DNA of 64,000 nucleotides from Endozoicomonas sp965208385 (GTDB lineage Bacteria; Pseudomonadota; Gammaproteobacteria; Pseudomonadales; Endozoicomonadaceae): NCBI GenBank assembly GCA_965208385.1, contig CBDBOO010000118.1, positions 24,193 to 88,192 of the forward strand, read 5' to 3'. Shown piece by piece: positions 48,744 to 58,111 of this stretch (position 1 is its first letter; each line of letters starts with the position of its first letter). The notes under the pieces were generated by a model. It saw only the letters and a program-made list of their open reading frames with translations, ran no database searches and was not told where the DNA came from. The position numbers and the translations under genes were made by a program.

Positions 48744-49020
48744 CCGACAAATTAAAACGCCCTGATTTCATCAATACCATCAAATGAAAACCTCCAAAGA
48801 TAAAAATCTTCAACTGATCACTGCCCGATAAATCATACCCCATGGCAGCAAGACGTTTCTTGAAAAACATTAACTCGACAGCGTGTATTACACAGATGGC
48901 AATAAGCATCCAAAATAGCACTGTTCCCAATGGATCTGAAAACGGGATGATCAGATTAAAAAGTGCTGCCAGCCAGAAAATCACTGTAATTACTTTCCCT
49001 ATCAGCATTCTTCTATCCAC
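48724..49020 (-). CDS. DUF1145 (YhhL-like) small membrane protein
   Basis: 98 aa with three hydrophobic segments: VITVIFWLAALFNLIIPF, GTVLFWMLIAICVIHAVELMFF and KIFIFGGFHLMVLMK. The pattern with the central HAVELMFF matches DUF1145/YhhL, function unknown. Translationally coupled to dinG (20-nt overlap). Divergent from the broken cyclase gene that starts at 49174. Confidence 0.75.
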   Translation of the reverse strand: MDRRMLIGKVITVIFWLAALFNLIIPFSDPLGTVLFWMLIAICVIHAVELMFFKKRLAAMGYDLSGSDQLKIFIFGGFHLMVLMKSGRFNLSGDSNRA

Positions 49021-49173
49021 TTATCATAATTGAAACCAGTATTTTACCGGATAAACCTTAAAGAGGGTGATGAAAAAATACCACGACCCGCTTTTCACTG
49101 TCAGTATTTCAGATATTGACCAATCATTATTCTGGTCGTATGGTGTCGACACTGAGCACGTCAATACAGAATC

Positions 49174-50115
49174 ATGAAAAAAATGTGCAAGGTCATACTG
49201 GCCTGCGTTTTATTGGTGCACGCCAGTGTCATTCTCTCCCTGCCTATACCTAGCGCCTATTATCAAAATTCTGACCTGCAGACGGAGCTCTACTCAGGAG
49301 GGCCATTCAGCGAGCTGTCCTGGCAGAGCTGGATCTATACCCTGTATGAATTAATTTCCGATAAAATTGGAAGCAGCATCAATACAGAACTATCCAATTG
49401 GCATAGTCATATACTAAGCGCAGGTTTGGTTACTTTTTTGCATAACCTGCAAAACTATATGGTAGCCATTCTCTGGTATAGCAATAATATTCCTTCAGAT
49501 CATTTTAAGAGAGCATGGGGTTTATACGTTAACATTCAAGTTATCATAACAGCACTCAATATCGTTTCTGTACTCTCTCCATTAATGGAAGAACCCAATG
49601 AGTTACCTACCGAACCCGATCGTATAAAATTTGACAGTATTTTATTAAATTCATTGTTTACCTTAAGGAGTGATAATCCTGATTTACGTTTACACATTCA
49701 GATTCACCCCTGGATTACCCCACCTGAACTCAACTCACAGGCCAGCATTCTGGCACGACACCTGATTCACTTTCATAATCTCATGTCCAGTCTTCAATTG
49801 GATGACTGCCTGCTGACTCGTGAAATTAACGATTATCTAGAACCGATTATACAGTTTCAGTGCCAAGGTCAGGATGTGATTCATTCAGGTCGACTCAGGC
49901 TTTTTAGCCACTATGGAAGTTCTTATGAACCGGACAACCACCCTGTTTTTTGCCCTGTGTCCTTCCTTCAGTCAGATATTATCCATTGCCTCGATACAGC
50001 TCTGGAATCAATAGATGAAGCAGGACAATCTGGTGAGATCGATATGCCCTGTATCTCAAACAGGCAGTATATTGTTCAGTCAGAAGCACTCCGGCCCGCT
50101 CCGCGGTCACACATC
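49174..50115 (+). pseudogene. N-terminal piece of the broken toxin-like gene (signal peptide)
   Basis: 314 residues before the IS end. Starts MKKMCKVILACVLLVHASVI, a clear Sec signal peptide with probable cleavage near LPIPSA; the rest is an unrecognised mostly helical region with FLHNLQNYMVAILWY and an LHIQIHPWITPPEL segment. The frame then runs four codons into the IS and stops (50124). It may be its own short gene, but no stop exists before the IS and the coding sense resumes beyond, so I favour one gene. Confidence 0.55.
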
Positions 50116-51790
50116 TACAAGTAACTCCTTCCCAAAAATTAAATTCATTCTATGATCATATGAGAGCATGTCTGGACCAGAAACCGTTTGCACACTGGTG
50201 TTTTTTACCCGATCAGAAGCATGGTTCAGGAGTTGACGACCCCATCACTGATGACGCTTGGCGATCTCGTTTGTAAGACTGTATATCGTCGACAGCCCTA
50301 TTTCCGGATATGCCTTTGACCGCATTTTGACCGAATTTTGAGGGTATTATGAAAAGTAAGTTAAAAACTGAGACTGCTTCTCCCAAAGCCCAGAAACGAA
50401 TTGATGGGCATTTAGAAACCATTAACCTGTATGCGGCTGGTATTGATATTGGTTCAGAGACGCACTACGTAGCTATTCCGCAAGAGTTAGATGATCAGCC
50501 TGTTCGGTCGTTTCCTTGTTTTACCGCTGACCTTGAAAACATGGCGCAATGGTTAATAAATGCAGGCATCACTACGGTTGCGATGGAATCGACAGGGATT
50601 TACTGGATACCCGCTTTTGAAATTCTTGAATCCCATGGTCTCGAAGTTCGTCTTGTGAATGCGCGCTACGTTAAAAACGTCGCTGGACGTAAAACTGACG
50701 TTGAGGATTGTCAGTGGATTCAGCAGCTTCACACTTATGGATTGCTCAATACCGCCTTTCGCCCGGATGAGGAGGTTTGCGCATTAAGAGCTTACATGAG
50801 GCAACGTGACAATCTCGTAGCAAACCGTGCGTCGCATATACAGCATATGCAAAAAGCTCTAAGACAGATGAACCTGTTGCTGGATAATGTCGTTACCGAT
50901 ATCACGGGAAAAACCGGATTGACGATCATTCGGTGTATTGTTGAAGGGGAGCGAGATCCACTTCAATTGGCGAAACATCGTGATCCGCATTGCAAAAAGA
51001 CAGAACAGCAAATTGCCAGATCTCTAAAAGGACACTACCGGGCTGAGCATCTGTTTGCCCTACAGCAATCGGTTGAACTTTATGACGTTTATGATGAAAA
51101 GATCAGCGCCTGCGACAGGGCTTTAGCGAGCCAGCTGAAACAATTTGATAGCAAGGCTGATGATTCTGACAACATGCCTGATAAACCGGTTAAAAAACGT
51201 AAATCGTCCAGTTCTCCTGACTTTGACGTTCGTTCTGAGCTCTATCGGGTAACGGGTGTTGACCTGACAGCTATTGATGGTATTGATGAAAATACGGCTC
51301 TGAAAATACTATCGGAAACAGGAACTGATATGAATCGATGGCCCACAGCCAAACATTTTGCTTCGTGGCTTGGTTTGAGTCCTGAAAACAAAATATCCGG
51401 TGATAAAATTCTAAGCTGTAAAACCAAACGGATACCCAACCGGGCATCAAAAGCTTTGAGGATGGCAGCATACTCTCTGACGAATTCAAAAAGTGCGCTT
51501 GGTGGTTACTATCGAAGAATGCGCAGTCGCTTGGGAGCCCCGAAAGCGATCACCGCAACCGATCACCGCAACCGCACATAAATTAGCCCGATTCATATAC
51601 AGCATGCTGAAAAACAAGACGGAATATATTGACCTTGGGCAGGATCATTATGAGCAAGAATATAAAGCCAGAGTCTTAACTAATTTGAAAAAAAAGGCGA
51701 AAGATATGGGCTACCTCCTGATACCTGAAGAGCAGACCGCGATGGCTTAACCCTGTGCGGACTGGTGAGTTCAGAGGGAGTTACTTGTAA
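50116..51790 (+). mobile_element. IS110/IS1111-like element with inverted repeats
   Basis: Inverted repeats TACAAGTAACTCC (50116-50128) and GGAGTTACTTGTA (51777-51789) bound a single DEDD transposase. About 220 nt of non-coding DNA lie before the transposase and only 26 nt between its stop and the right repeat, so any bridge RNA would be on the left. The right end is interrupted by the IS4-like element. Exact tips outside the repeats are not resolved. Confidence 0.75.
50349..51750 (+). pseudogene. IS110/IS1111-like transposase, frameshifted by a 13-bp duplication
   Basis: DEDD recombinase: AAGIDIGSETHYVAI (first Asp), AMESTGIYW (Glu), KTDVEDCQWIQQLH (Asp pair), C-terminal GIDENTALKILSETG hairpin and WLGLSPENKISGDKI serine region. 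The unit GATCACCGCAACC is present twice in tandem (51548-51560, 51561-51573). The extra 13 bp shift the frame and stop it at 51581; removing one copy restores the frame through AHKLARFIYSMLK to 51750. Probably inactive. Confidence 0.9.
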
Positions 51791-53409
51791 CTCGATGCTG
51801 CAGTTTTTAGCGTTTGACAGGATATTCTGATGTGAATATCGAAACCAGACTACTGCTGCGCCTCCTGCATCAAGCCCAGCGAGATACGATCAACGACACA
51901 ACAGCAGGCTGACAGGGTAAGATTGCATTCCCATTTTATAACCGTCAAGTGTCGCTAGTGCTAATTCGTCCTCTTTCTGTTGTTACTGTATTTCTGGATT
52001 CTTTGAGCGATTCACTGAAAAGCATTACGCCTTCTGCTCAACTCACAACGATCCAAAAAACAGTCCTGACCGCTCTAATTATGGGGATTGTTGTCACTGA
52101 AACACTCAACTGGGCGGCCTTTGAGCGAAGGAGTCTTGGGAAGTTCAAGTCGACCCGGCTATGCTGGATTTTCTATTCAGCAAAGATTGCATGGCATCGT
52201 ATGCTGCAGGCCAGTGTTCGCAATATTCTGTCTCATTATGGTATTGCTGAAGGGACTCTGACGATTGATGATTCAGCCAAACAACGATCAAAAAGAACGA
52301 CCCGGATCGAAGGCACTCATAAAATCAGAGATAAACCGACAGGTGGCTATATCAATGGTCAGGAGCTGATCTTTATGGTCTTGGTCTCGGACATTGCCAC
52401 CTTTCCTGTAGGTTTCCGGTTTTACGTTCCCGATCCACAGCTGTCCGCTTGGCGAAAACACGACAAAGACCTCAAGAAAGAGGGTGTTGCAAAGAAACTG
52501 AGACCTAAACGTCCAGAACCCGACCACAACCGCTTTCCAACGCTTCAAGCGCTGGCATTACAGATGATCCGGGAATTCGTTGACCATTTTCCTGAAGTAG
52601 TGATTAAAGGTGTTCTGGCTGATGCGCTCTACGGTACAGGAAAATTCATGGATGAAGCGACAGCCGTAACAGGTCAGGCGCAAGTCGTTAGCCAATTGCG
52701 CTCCAATCAGAAAGTGGCCAGCAGAAATTCAGAAGCCACCCTCAGGGATTATTTTGCACGACAAAAAGGCGTTGAAACGCAGTTAATTATTCGTGGAGGA
52801 AAAGAAAAGCGGGTGACCATGCTCGCAGCTCGCCTCTACATCAAGGCACACAACAAGCGTCGTTTCGTTGTTGCTCTGAAGTATGAAGATGAAGAAGAGT
52901 ACCGTTATCTGGTCGCTTCTGATATGTCATGGCACCACGCTGATATAGCCAGGCTGTATTCGCTGAGGTGGTTGGTCGAGGTTTTTATTCAGGACTGGAA
53001 AGCGTATGGCGGCTGGAACCGACTGAGCAAACAGCAAGGCAAAGAAGGGTCTGAGCGTGGCTTGATCCTGAGCCTGCTGTGCGATCATTTGTTGTTACTG
53101 CATCCAGAGCAATCAGCCCGACTCAAAAACAAACAACCCGGGTTGCCCGCAGGTTGCCTGATCGAACGCCTCAAAGCTGAAGCATTGGTTGATACGGTCA
53201 AAGAAGTGGTCGCATCAGATGACCCTGAGGCTGCGTTGAAATCCTTAACGAAAGCCTTGGACGATGTGTTGCCAACAAGGGAATCCAGTAAGCATATGGC
53301 TGGTCGCGATCTGGGCAAACAGGAACCCACTGCTTCGTTGAAGTATCACGCTCAGAAAGCTGCGTGAGCAGAAGTGTATCAGTCAACAACTAAAAACTGC
53401 AGCATCGAG
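51791..53409 (+). mobile_element. IS4-like DDE element inserted in the IS1111-like right end
   Basis: 1619 bp. Terminal inverted repeats of 20 bp, CTCGATGCTGCAGTTTTTAG, exact at both ends. Target duplication TGTAA at 51786-51790 and 53410-53414, which lies in the right inverted repeat of the IS1111-like element, so this insertion is the younger of the two. Confidence 0.92.
51949..53367 (+). CDS. IS4-superfamily DDE transposase
   Basis: 472 aa, intact. First Asp in GTLTIDDSAKQRSKRT, second in KGVLADALYGTGKFM, and the Glu in the YREK-like helix SLRWLVEVFIQDWKAYGGW. The start is a GTG (51949; MSLVLIRPL). Looks functional. Family within the IS4/IS701 group not resolved; the 5-bp duplication is unusual for IS701. 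Confidence 0.88.
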   Translation: MSLVLIRPLSVVTVFLDSLSDSLKSITPSAQLTTIQKTVLTALIMGIVVTETLNWAAFERRSLGKFKSTRLCWIFYSAKIAWHRMLQASVRNILSHYGIAEGTLTIDDSAKQRSKRTTRIEGTHKIRDKPTGGYINGQELIFMVLVSDIATFPVGFRFYVPDPQLSAWRKHDKDLKKEGVAKKLRPKRPEPDHNRFPTLQALALQMIREFVDHFPEVVIKGVLADALYGTGKFMDEATAVTGQAQVVSQLRSNQKVASRNSEATLRDYFARQKGVETQLIIRGGKEKRVTMLAARLYIKAHNKRRFVVALKYEDEEEYRYLVASDMSWHHADIARLYSLRWLVEVFIQDWKAYGGWNRLSKQQGKEGSERGLILSLLCDHLLLLHPEQSARLKNKQPGLPAGCLIERLKAEALVDTVKEVVASDDPEAALKSLTKALDDVLPTRESSKHMAGRDLGKQEPTASLKYHAQKAA

Positions 53410-53414
53410 TGTAA

Positions 53415-53862
53415 GGGGTAATAATACAGAGTTTGAGTGCTGCAGAATCTGAATTACCCATTGATCACCATCAGGATTTTTTGATCCGGATTAATTTAAA
53501 CGGCATTTCTGAAAATAGCACATCTCAAAACGATATATCTAAAAACGATACTTCTAAAAGCGACATATCTGAACGCATTATTTCAACCGGCCAGTTAACT
53601 CAGCTTCGATCTGTTGAAAATATTCTATCCACATATTCTCTCCCTGAAGCCTTATGGCCACACCTGGGAAATCAATGGGAGGACTATGCGAAACCTATCC
53701 CGATCATTATTAACCGTTTACTCTGGTTTAGCTTGATTGAATTTATGAGGCTAGCTCACGATAAGGTTTTTCTGAGTATTTTTCATCATCTGATTGTTAC
53801 AGAAACTGCTCCCACTGAAGTCACACCGTCAGTGGCTATCCTCAGCGAGGACTATGATACTG
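53415..53862 (+). pseudogene. Second piece of the broken cyclase gene
   Basis: Open frame from the right flank of the IS4-like element to the ISL3 insertion. Contains a low-complexity stretch with Asn/Ser/Asp-rich short repeats (NDISKNDTSKSDISE), then a helical part (IPIIINRLLWFSLIEFMRL). In frame with 55201 once the ISL3 element and one TGATACTG copy are removed (EDYDT-EEQTQQ). Unrecognised domain. Confidence 0.7.
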
Positions 53863-55192
53863 GGCTCTTCCCTAATTTTAGTGGGTGATTTAATCTATAT
53901 TGAACACTTCAAGGCAAGGATGCCGACATGCGCGATAAAGAACTCTACTCTAAAATACTTGGCGTTGAAACTCCGTGGCATGTCGCTCACGTGGAACTCT
54001 CCATTACTGAAGGAAAAGTCGAAATCTTTCTCGAACATGATGGCAAAAAGCCTTCTAAATGCAGTGTTTGTGATAAACCCTCTCCGGGTTACGATCGACG
54101 TCAGAAGAAGTGGCGGCATCTGGATACCTGCCAGTTTCAAACCATCCTTATTGCTGATGTTCCGCGTACACAATGTTCCGATCACGGTGTAAAAACAATA
54201 CAGGTTCCATGGGCTGAACCGAACTCTGGTTTTACGGCCTTGTTTGAAGCACTTGTTATTGACTGGCTGAAAGAGGCAACAACCAGTGCAGTTGCCCAAC
54301 AAATGAAGCTTAGCTGGAATGCCATCGACGGTATCCAACAGCGTGCAGTAGCGAGAGGTCTGGCACGCAGAGTACACGACAATCCCAAACGGTTAGCCGT
54401 TGACGAAACCTCATTCCAGAAGAGGCGTGAGTACGTCACTGTGGTTACAGATCATGAAAAAGGCATTGTTTTACATTTGGCCGACAACCATAAAGCTGAC
54501 AGCCTCAATGAGTACTTTGAGACCCTGACGCCAGACCAGAAAGCCGGTATTGAATGCGTTACCATGGATATGTGGAAGCCCTTTATCAAGGCAGTCACAT
54601 TGCATGTGCCAGAAGCCAGGGAGCGAATAGCATTTGACAAGTTCCATGTTGCCCAGTACTTAGGCAATGCGGTCAATAAAGTTCGCATAGAAGAGCATAA
54701 AGCGCTTATGTCTACAGGGTCAGACTTACTCAAAGGTACCCGGTTTGACTGGCTAACAAATCCTGAAAATATGAGCGATGAAAAGTGGGAAGCGTTCGAG
54801 CCGTTGCGTGATTCAAAGCTGAAAACAGCACGAGCCTGGGCCATCAAAGAGATGGCGATGACACTGTGGAATTACACATCACGAGCTTGGGCTATCAAGG
54901 CATGGAAACGGTGGCTGAGCTGGGCACTGAGGTGTCGGCTTGAACCTGTTCGTAAAGTGGCCAAGATGATCAAAGAACACCTGTGGGGAATTATTAACGC
55001 AATAGTTCTGAAAGCCGACAATGGCCGTGCAGAAGGCATGAATGGAAAGATACAGCGACTCAAGGGTCGAGCCTACGGCTACAGAAACAGAGAAAGGTTC
55101 AAAACTGCAATTTACTTTCATTGTGGTGGCCTTGATCTTTATCCAAGAGGGGTGAATCGCTGAAATTTACCCACACAATCTGAGGTAGAGCC
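53863..55192 (+). mobile_element. ISL3-family element with 8-bp target duplication
   Basis: 1330 bp. Ends GGCTCTTCCCTAATTTTAGT and, inverted, GGCTCTACCTCAGATTGTGT, both followed by GGGT. Target duplication TGATACTG at 53855-53862 and 55193-55200, the 8 bp expected for ISL3. Interrupts the cyclase gene in frame. Confidence 0.95.
53928..55163 (+). CDS. ISL3-family transposase
   Basis: 411 aa, intact. N-terminal zinc-finger region (CSVCDKPSPGYDRRQKKWRH, then TQCSDHG), the DDE domain with LAVDETSFQKRREYVTVVTD and CVTMDMWKPFIKAV, and a C-terminal ADNGRAEGMNGKIQRLKGRA with the catalytic Glu. Typical ISL3 layout and length; ATG at 53928 after AAGGATGCC. Confidence 0.95.
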   Translation: MRDKELYSKILGVETPWHVAHVELSITEGKVEIFLEHDGKKPSKCSVCDKPSPGYDRRQKKWRHLDTCQFQTILIADVPRTQCSDHGVKTIQVPWAEPNSGFTALFEALVIDWLKEATTSAVAQQMKLSWNAIDGIQQRAVARGLARRVHDNPKRLAVDETSFQKRREYVTVVTDHEKGIVLHLADNHKADSLNEYFETLTPDQKAGIECVTMDMWKPFIKAVTLHVPEARERIAFDKFHVAQYLGNAVNKVRIEEHKALMSTGSDLLKGTRFDWLTNPENMSDEKWEAFEPLRDSKLKTARAWAIKEMAMTLWNYTSRAWAIKAWKRWLSWALRCRLEPVRKVAKMIKEHLWGIINAIVLKADNGRAEGMNGKIQRLKGRAYGYRNRERFKTAIYFHCGGLDLYPRGVNR

Positions 55193-55200
55193 TGATACTG

Positions 55201-56231
55201 AAGAACAGACTCAGCAAATTATTACCCGACCGGAATCCAGTGAACTCTCAGTAACGGACCACCGACTTACAGTTCAACCCAGCGAACCCGCTCTTCCTGA
55301 CACGCCAGAACGTAGTTTGAGTCAGGTAGAACATTCAACAAATATGTTTTTGACACCGCCTTTATTTCTGCAATTCAGTTCTGACTCCCCACCTGAGAGA
55401 AGAAGAGCTATGTCGTTCAGAGAATCCGTCACACCACCAGAGCCAGCTCGAAAACATGCGATAATTAAACGTCGGGGCTCACTGCCTTTGACCACTGAAT
55501 CACGTCTCACTGAAACGCGACGCTCATCCTTGAGGGAGACAGTCTTGTGGATGATTCATAATAAGCTGTCTTCCAGCTCAGGCCAGGTTCTCAGTCGTGC
55601 AGAGGATATTTTGTCACACCCTGACCAGGGAATGATTCCAGAACATTTCGAAAATATTCGTCAAGTCAGTCAATTGAGAATGCAGGCCATTTTTGTCAGA
55701 AAATCCAACCCCGAAAACCTTGAACTTATTCCCTTAAATTTCCCCAGTAAAAATACTTTTCTGAAACCAAAAACATCCGACTGGAACTTCTCCATAGGTT
55801 TCCTGCCTGAAAACCCGGTTTTCAGCAAACTGGTCAGTAATCCGGAGCTTATCGACGACATGCGACAGGTTATTAAAGAACTGTACGACAAACACCCCTT
55901 GCAGGTGGTTGGTCAGCAACTCTCTTTAACCGAACCCCGGATAAAACGACTTTTGTATATGGCTGATTCTCATGAGTATTTATCAGAAAATAAAATCATG
56001 GCGACATTTCATCAAAATGACGTTCAGGTAACTCAAATCGTCATGAAAGAGACTTCCTCAAGTCAATGGTCATTATACAACGAAGATATGACGCCCTTTA
56101 ATGTTCTGGCTCACCCAAAATACGGTCCCTATATTGCTGATTATGACTTACTGATGGAAGCATCGCCCTACAGTCACCACCTTACATTATCCAATTCTTA
56201 TTATGAATATTCAGTCGGAATCACCAAACGT
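55201..56231 (+). pseudogene. Third piece: first half of the nucleotidyl cyclase domain
   Basis: 344 residues. A Ser/Pro/Arg-rich region (SPPERRRAMSF, RRGSLPLTTESR) is followed by the cyclase core: NFPSKNTFLKPKTSDWNFSI then GFLPENPVFSKL, which aligns with CyaA [20 protein letters not shown]; a later ADYDLLMEASP aligns with ADIDMFAIMP. It ends at ITKR where the first MITE begins; the MITE supplies a frame that stops at 56264. Confidence 0.8.
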
Positions 56232-56428
56232 CAGCTATTCCCCATGCTTATACGACATCGGTAACAGCGTATAAGAAGCATCACACGCAGGGCGCAGCTA
56301 CAGCTGCTTACGTGTTGAGATATGTAATTTTTCCCAAAAACTCGACTATTTATCACGAGCATACAAAATATATACGACTTCGTACGCTAGTGATACCAAG
56401 GGGTTTAATGAAACGTGGGGAATTGCTG
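56232..56428 (+). mobile_element. 197-bp MITE, copy 1
   Basis: Ends CAGCTATTCCCCATGCTT and, inverted, CAGCAATTCCCCACGTTT (14 of 18 identical). Perfect 9-bp target duplication ACCAAACGT at 56223-56231 and 56429-56437. No transposase. Contains a palindromic GCAGCTACAGCTGC core. Confidence 0.92.
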
Positions 56429-56437
56429 ACCAAACGT

Positions 56438-56566
56438 TATGCCACAGATAGCGAGGGAACACCTGTGGAATTTCCTGGCAATACGGTTGAGGTGCGCACT
56501 CTTAAGGATAAAGAGAAAGATGAATTCATGCCGGGAATAAAAAAGACCACGTTATCAAACGAAGAT
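56438..56566 (+). pseudogene. Fourth piece of the cyclase gene between the two MITEs
   Basis: 43 codons (YATDSEGTPVEFPGNTVEVR through KKTTLSNED) that continue ITKR of the third piece and lead into STPVDAIEE of the fifth when both MITEs are removed. Corresponds to the variable region between the Asp-x-Asp and His/Asn motifs of the cyclase. Confidence 0.8.
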
Positions 56567-56763
56567 CAGCTATTCCCCATGCTTATACGACATCGGTAAC
56601 AGCGTATAAGAAGCATCACACGCAGGGCGCAGCTACAGCTGCTTACGTGTTGAGATATGTAATTTTTCCCAAAAACTCGACTATTTATCACGAGCATACA
56701 AAATATATACGACTTCGTACGCTAGTGATACCAAGGGGTTTAATGAAACGTGGGGAATTGCTG
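56567..56763 (+). mobile_element. 197-bp MITE, copy 2
   Basis: Identical in length and sequence to copy 1 and in the same orientation. Target duplication AACGAAGAT (56558-56566) and GACGAAGAT (56764-56772), 8 of 9 identical. Identity of the copies implies recent movement. Confidence 0.92.
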
Positions 56764-56772
56764 GACGAAGAT

Positions 56773-57858
56773 AGTACACCAGTGGACGCTATTGAAGAGA
56801 GATACACTCTCCAACCTAAAACTTATTATCAGAACTATCATTTCAAACCGGTTGACCTGGGTGATTATGATCATCTGCCACTACCCATGATCTCCCAAAG
56901 AGCCATTCTGGAACGACTCAGCACAGAAATCATCCGATTTACCCGAAGATCATTTGGCCTTCAAAGCAGCCGTATCATTCCTCTACTGGAAGATCTATCA
57001 GAGAAAAACCATTACGAACTCTTCTGTATTTTAATCAGAAATCTTCTATCAAAGCACCGGCCTGATCTTGCAAATAGCGAGATAATCCATCATTTGACCC
57101 ACACAAAACAACTCAATCTTCATCAGGCCTGGATTCAATATTTTATTCAAACCGATGAGGAAAAACTGACATTTAAAAAAGTAATAAATCAGGAAAGAAC
57201 CGATGTATGCACCGTTCAATCGTTTCTAATGCTACTGGATGATTTAAACCAATACGAAACAGGAATGGACAAGGCTCTGGGCAATCTTACTCCCAGAATG
57301 CAACAGATGCTTAAGCAATTGAATAAAGGCATAGACAGAGGAGAAGGGCTTGGTATGTTCCATCACGGTTGCGACTCAGCAAATCCATTCAGCACGGCCA
57401 GTGATATGTGCCCTGCAACGGGTGTTTTACCGTTTCCAATAAGCAGTTATGGACAATCCGTCATGGTTATGGTGCCCGAAAAGATGCTACAGATGGTGCG
57501 AACACTGAAAGGCTATGGTTTTTATGTACATACAAACCCCCAATGGCAACAGGAACGAGCAATGCGATCACGACGATTCGAATGGGCACTGGAATGTCTG
57601 ATAGGCGGTGCCAGTGTTGAAGATGATCCACTGCGAGAAGCCCTGGAAATCAATTTATCCGAGATGAACTTTCCACCAGAATTCACTGAAAAAATGACAC
57701 ATTGCCTTCCCCCTTACCTCTACGACTATTTTATCCAGAATTCAGAAGACTATACCAGCAAACGGAACGACCCTGAACCACCCCTTCCGATTGAAGCCGG
57801 AAAAATAAAAATTCATGTGAAATACACTGTCAATCCCGCTAATGATATTGCAAACTGA
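56773..57858 (+). pseudogene. Fifth piece: C-terminal half of the cyclase domain
   Basis: 361 residues to the stop. Helical part, then GMFHHGCDSANPFSTASDMC, aligning with CyaA [20 protein letters not shown] (catalytic His and Asn kept), then TLKGYGFYVHTNPQW aligning with GEGYVFYENRAYG. Ends TVNPANDIAN. An apparent start at 56647 lies inside MITE copy 2 and is not the native start. Confidence 0.8.
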
Positions 57859-57912
57859 TGCATTATCTAGATTCGTATCAGAACTTACCCACCATTTTCA
57901 AGATTAGAATCA

Positions 57913-57944
57913 ATGCCACATCCCACCGTTTCAAACTGTCCCTG
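57913..57944 (+). pseudogene. ychJ: 5' tip of interrupted ychJ
   Basis: ATG CCA CAT ... reads MPHPTVSNCPC up to the rve-type IS; the frame resumes at 62488 with the rest of the CPCGS SEC-C motif. Starts 55 nt after the cyclase gene stop. Confidence 0.75.
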
Positions 57945-57994
57945 AGTATTTTCCAATCCTAAAATGAGCCTGAAAGAAGCATAAGCCAGTGCGC

Positions 57995-58081
57995 TCAGGC
58001 CTTTCGTTCAAAAATGGTTTTAAAAAGTGATTCTCGTGCAGACTGAAGCCTTTCTGCTGCTTCATTATCGCTCATAGAATC
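57995..58081 (-). pseudogene. C-terminal tail of the rve-type transposase
   Basis: After the ISKra4 target duplication (codons for DSM) the frame continues SDNEAAERLQSARESLFK to a TGA at 57995. Joined to 61225-62388 it gives about 413 aa. Confidence 0.85.
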
Positions 58082-58111
58082 GGGTGTAATTAAAAGTGTT
58101 CCATCTACCCA

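Larger units (their letters stand above)
49174..57858 (+). pseudogene. Transposon-shattered CyaA/edema factor/ExoY-like nucleotidyl cyclase gene
   Basis: Five coding pieces: 49174-50115, 53415-53862, 55201-56231, 56438-56566, 56773-57858. From 53415 on, removing the ISL3 and two MITEs with one target copy each restores 897 uninterrupted codons. Joining the first piece adds about 314 codons, but that join is inferred. Catalytic residues of the calmodulin/actin-activated cyclases match CyaA spacing: Lys at 55749 and Lys at 55770 (7 residues apart, in SKNTFLKPKTSDW, CyaA K58/K65); Asp-x-Asp in ADYDLL (56139 and 56145, D188/D190); His at 57364 and Asn at 57382 (HGCDSANPF, H298/N304; Asp replaces E301). 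Family enzymes are toxins switched on inside eukaryotic cells. As it stands the active site is split. Confidence 0.75.

Noticed and set aside
56312..56599. Apparent start codons inside the 197-bp MITEs giving two new genes
   Set aside because: The shared N-termini are MITE sequence; the native cyclase frame runs through both sites once the MITEs are removed.
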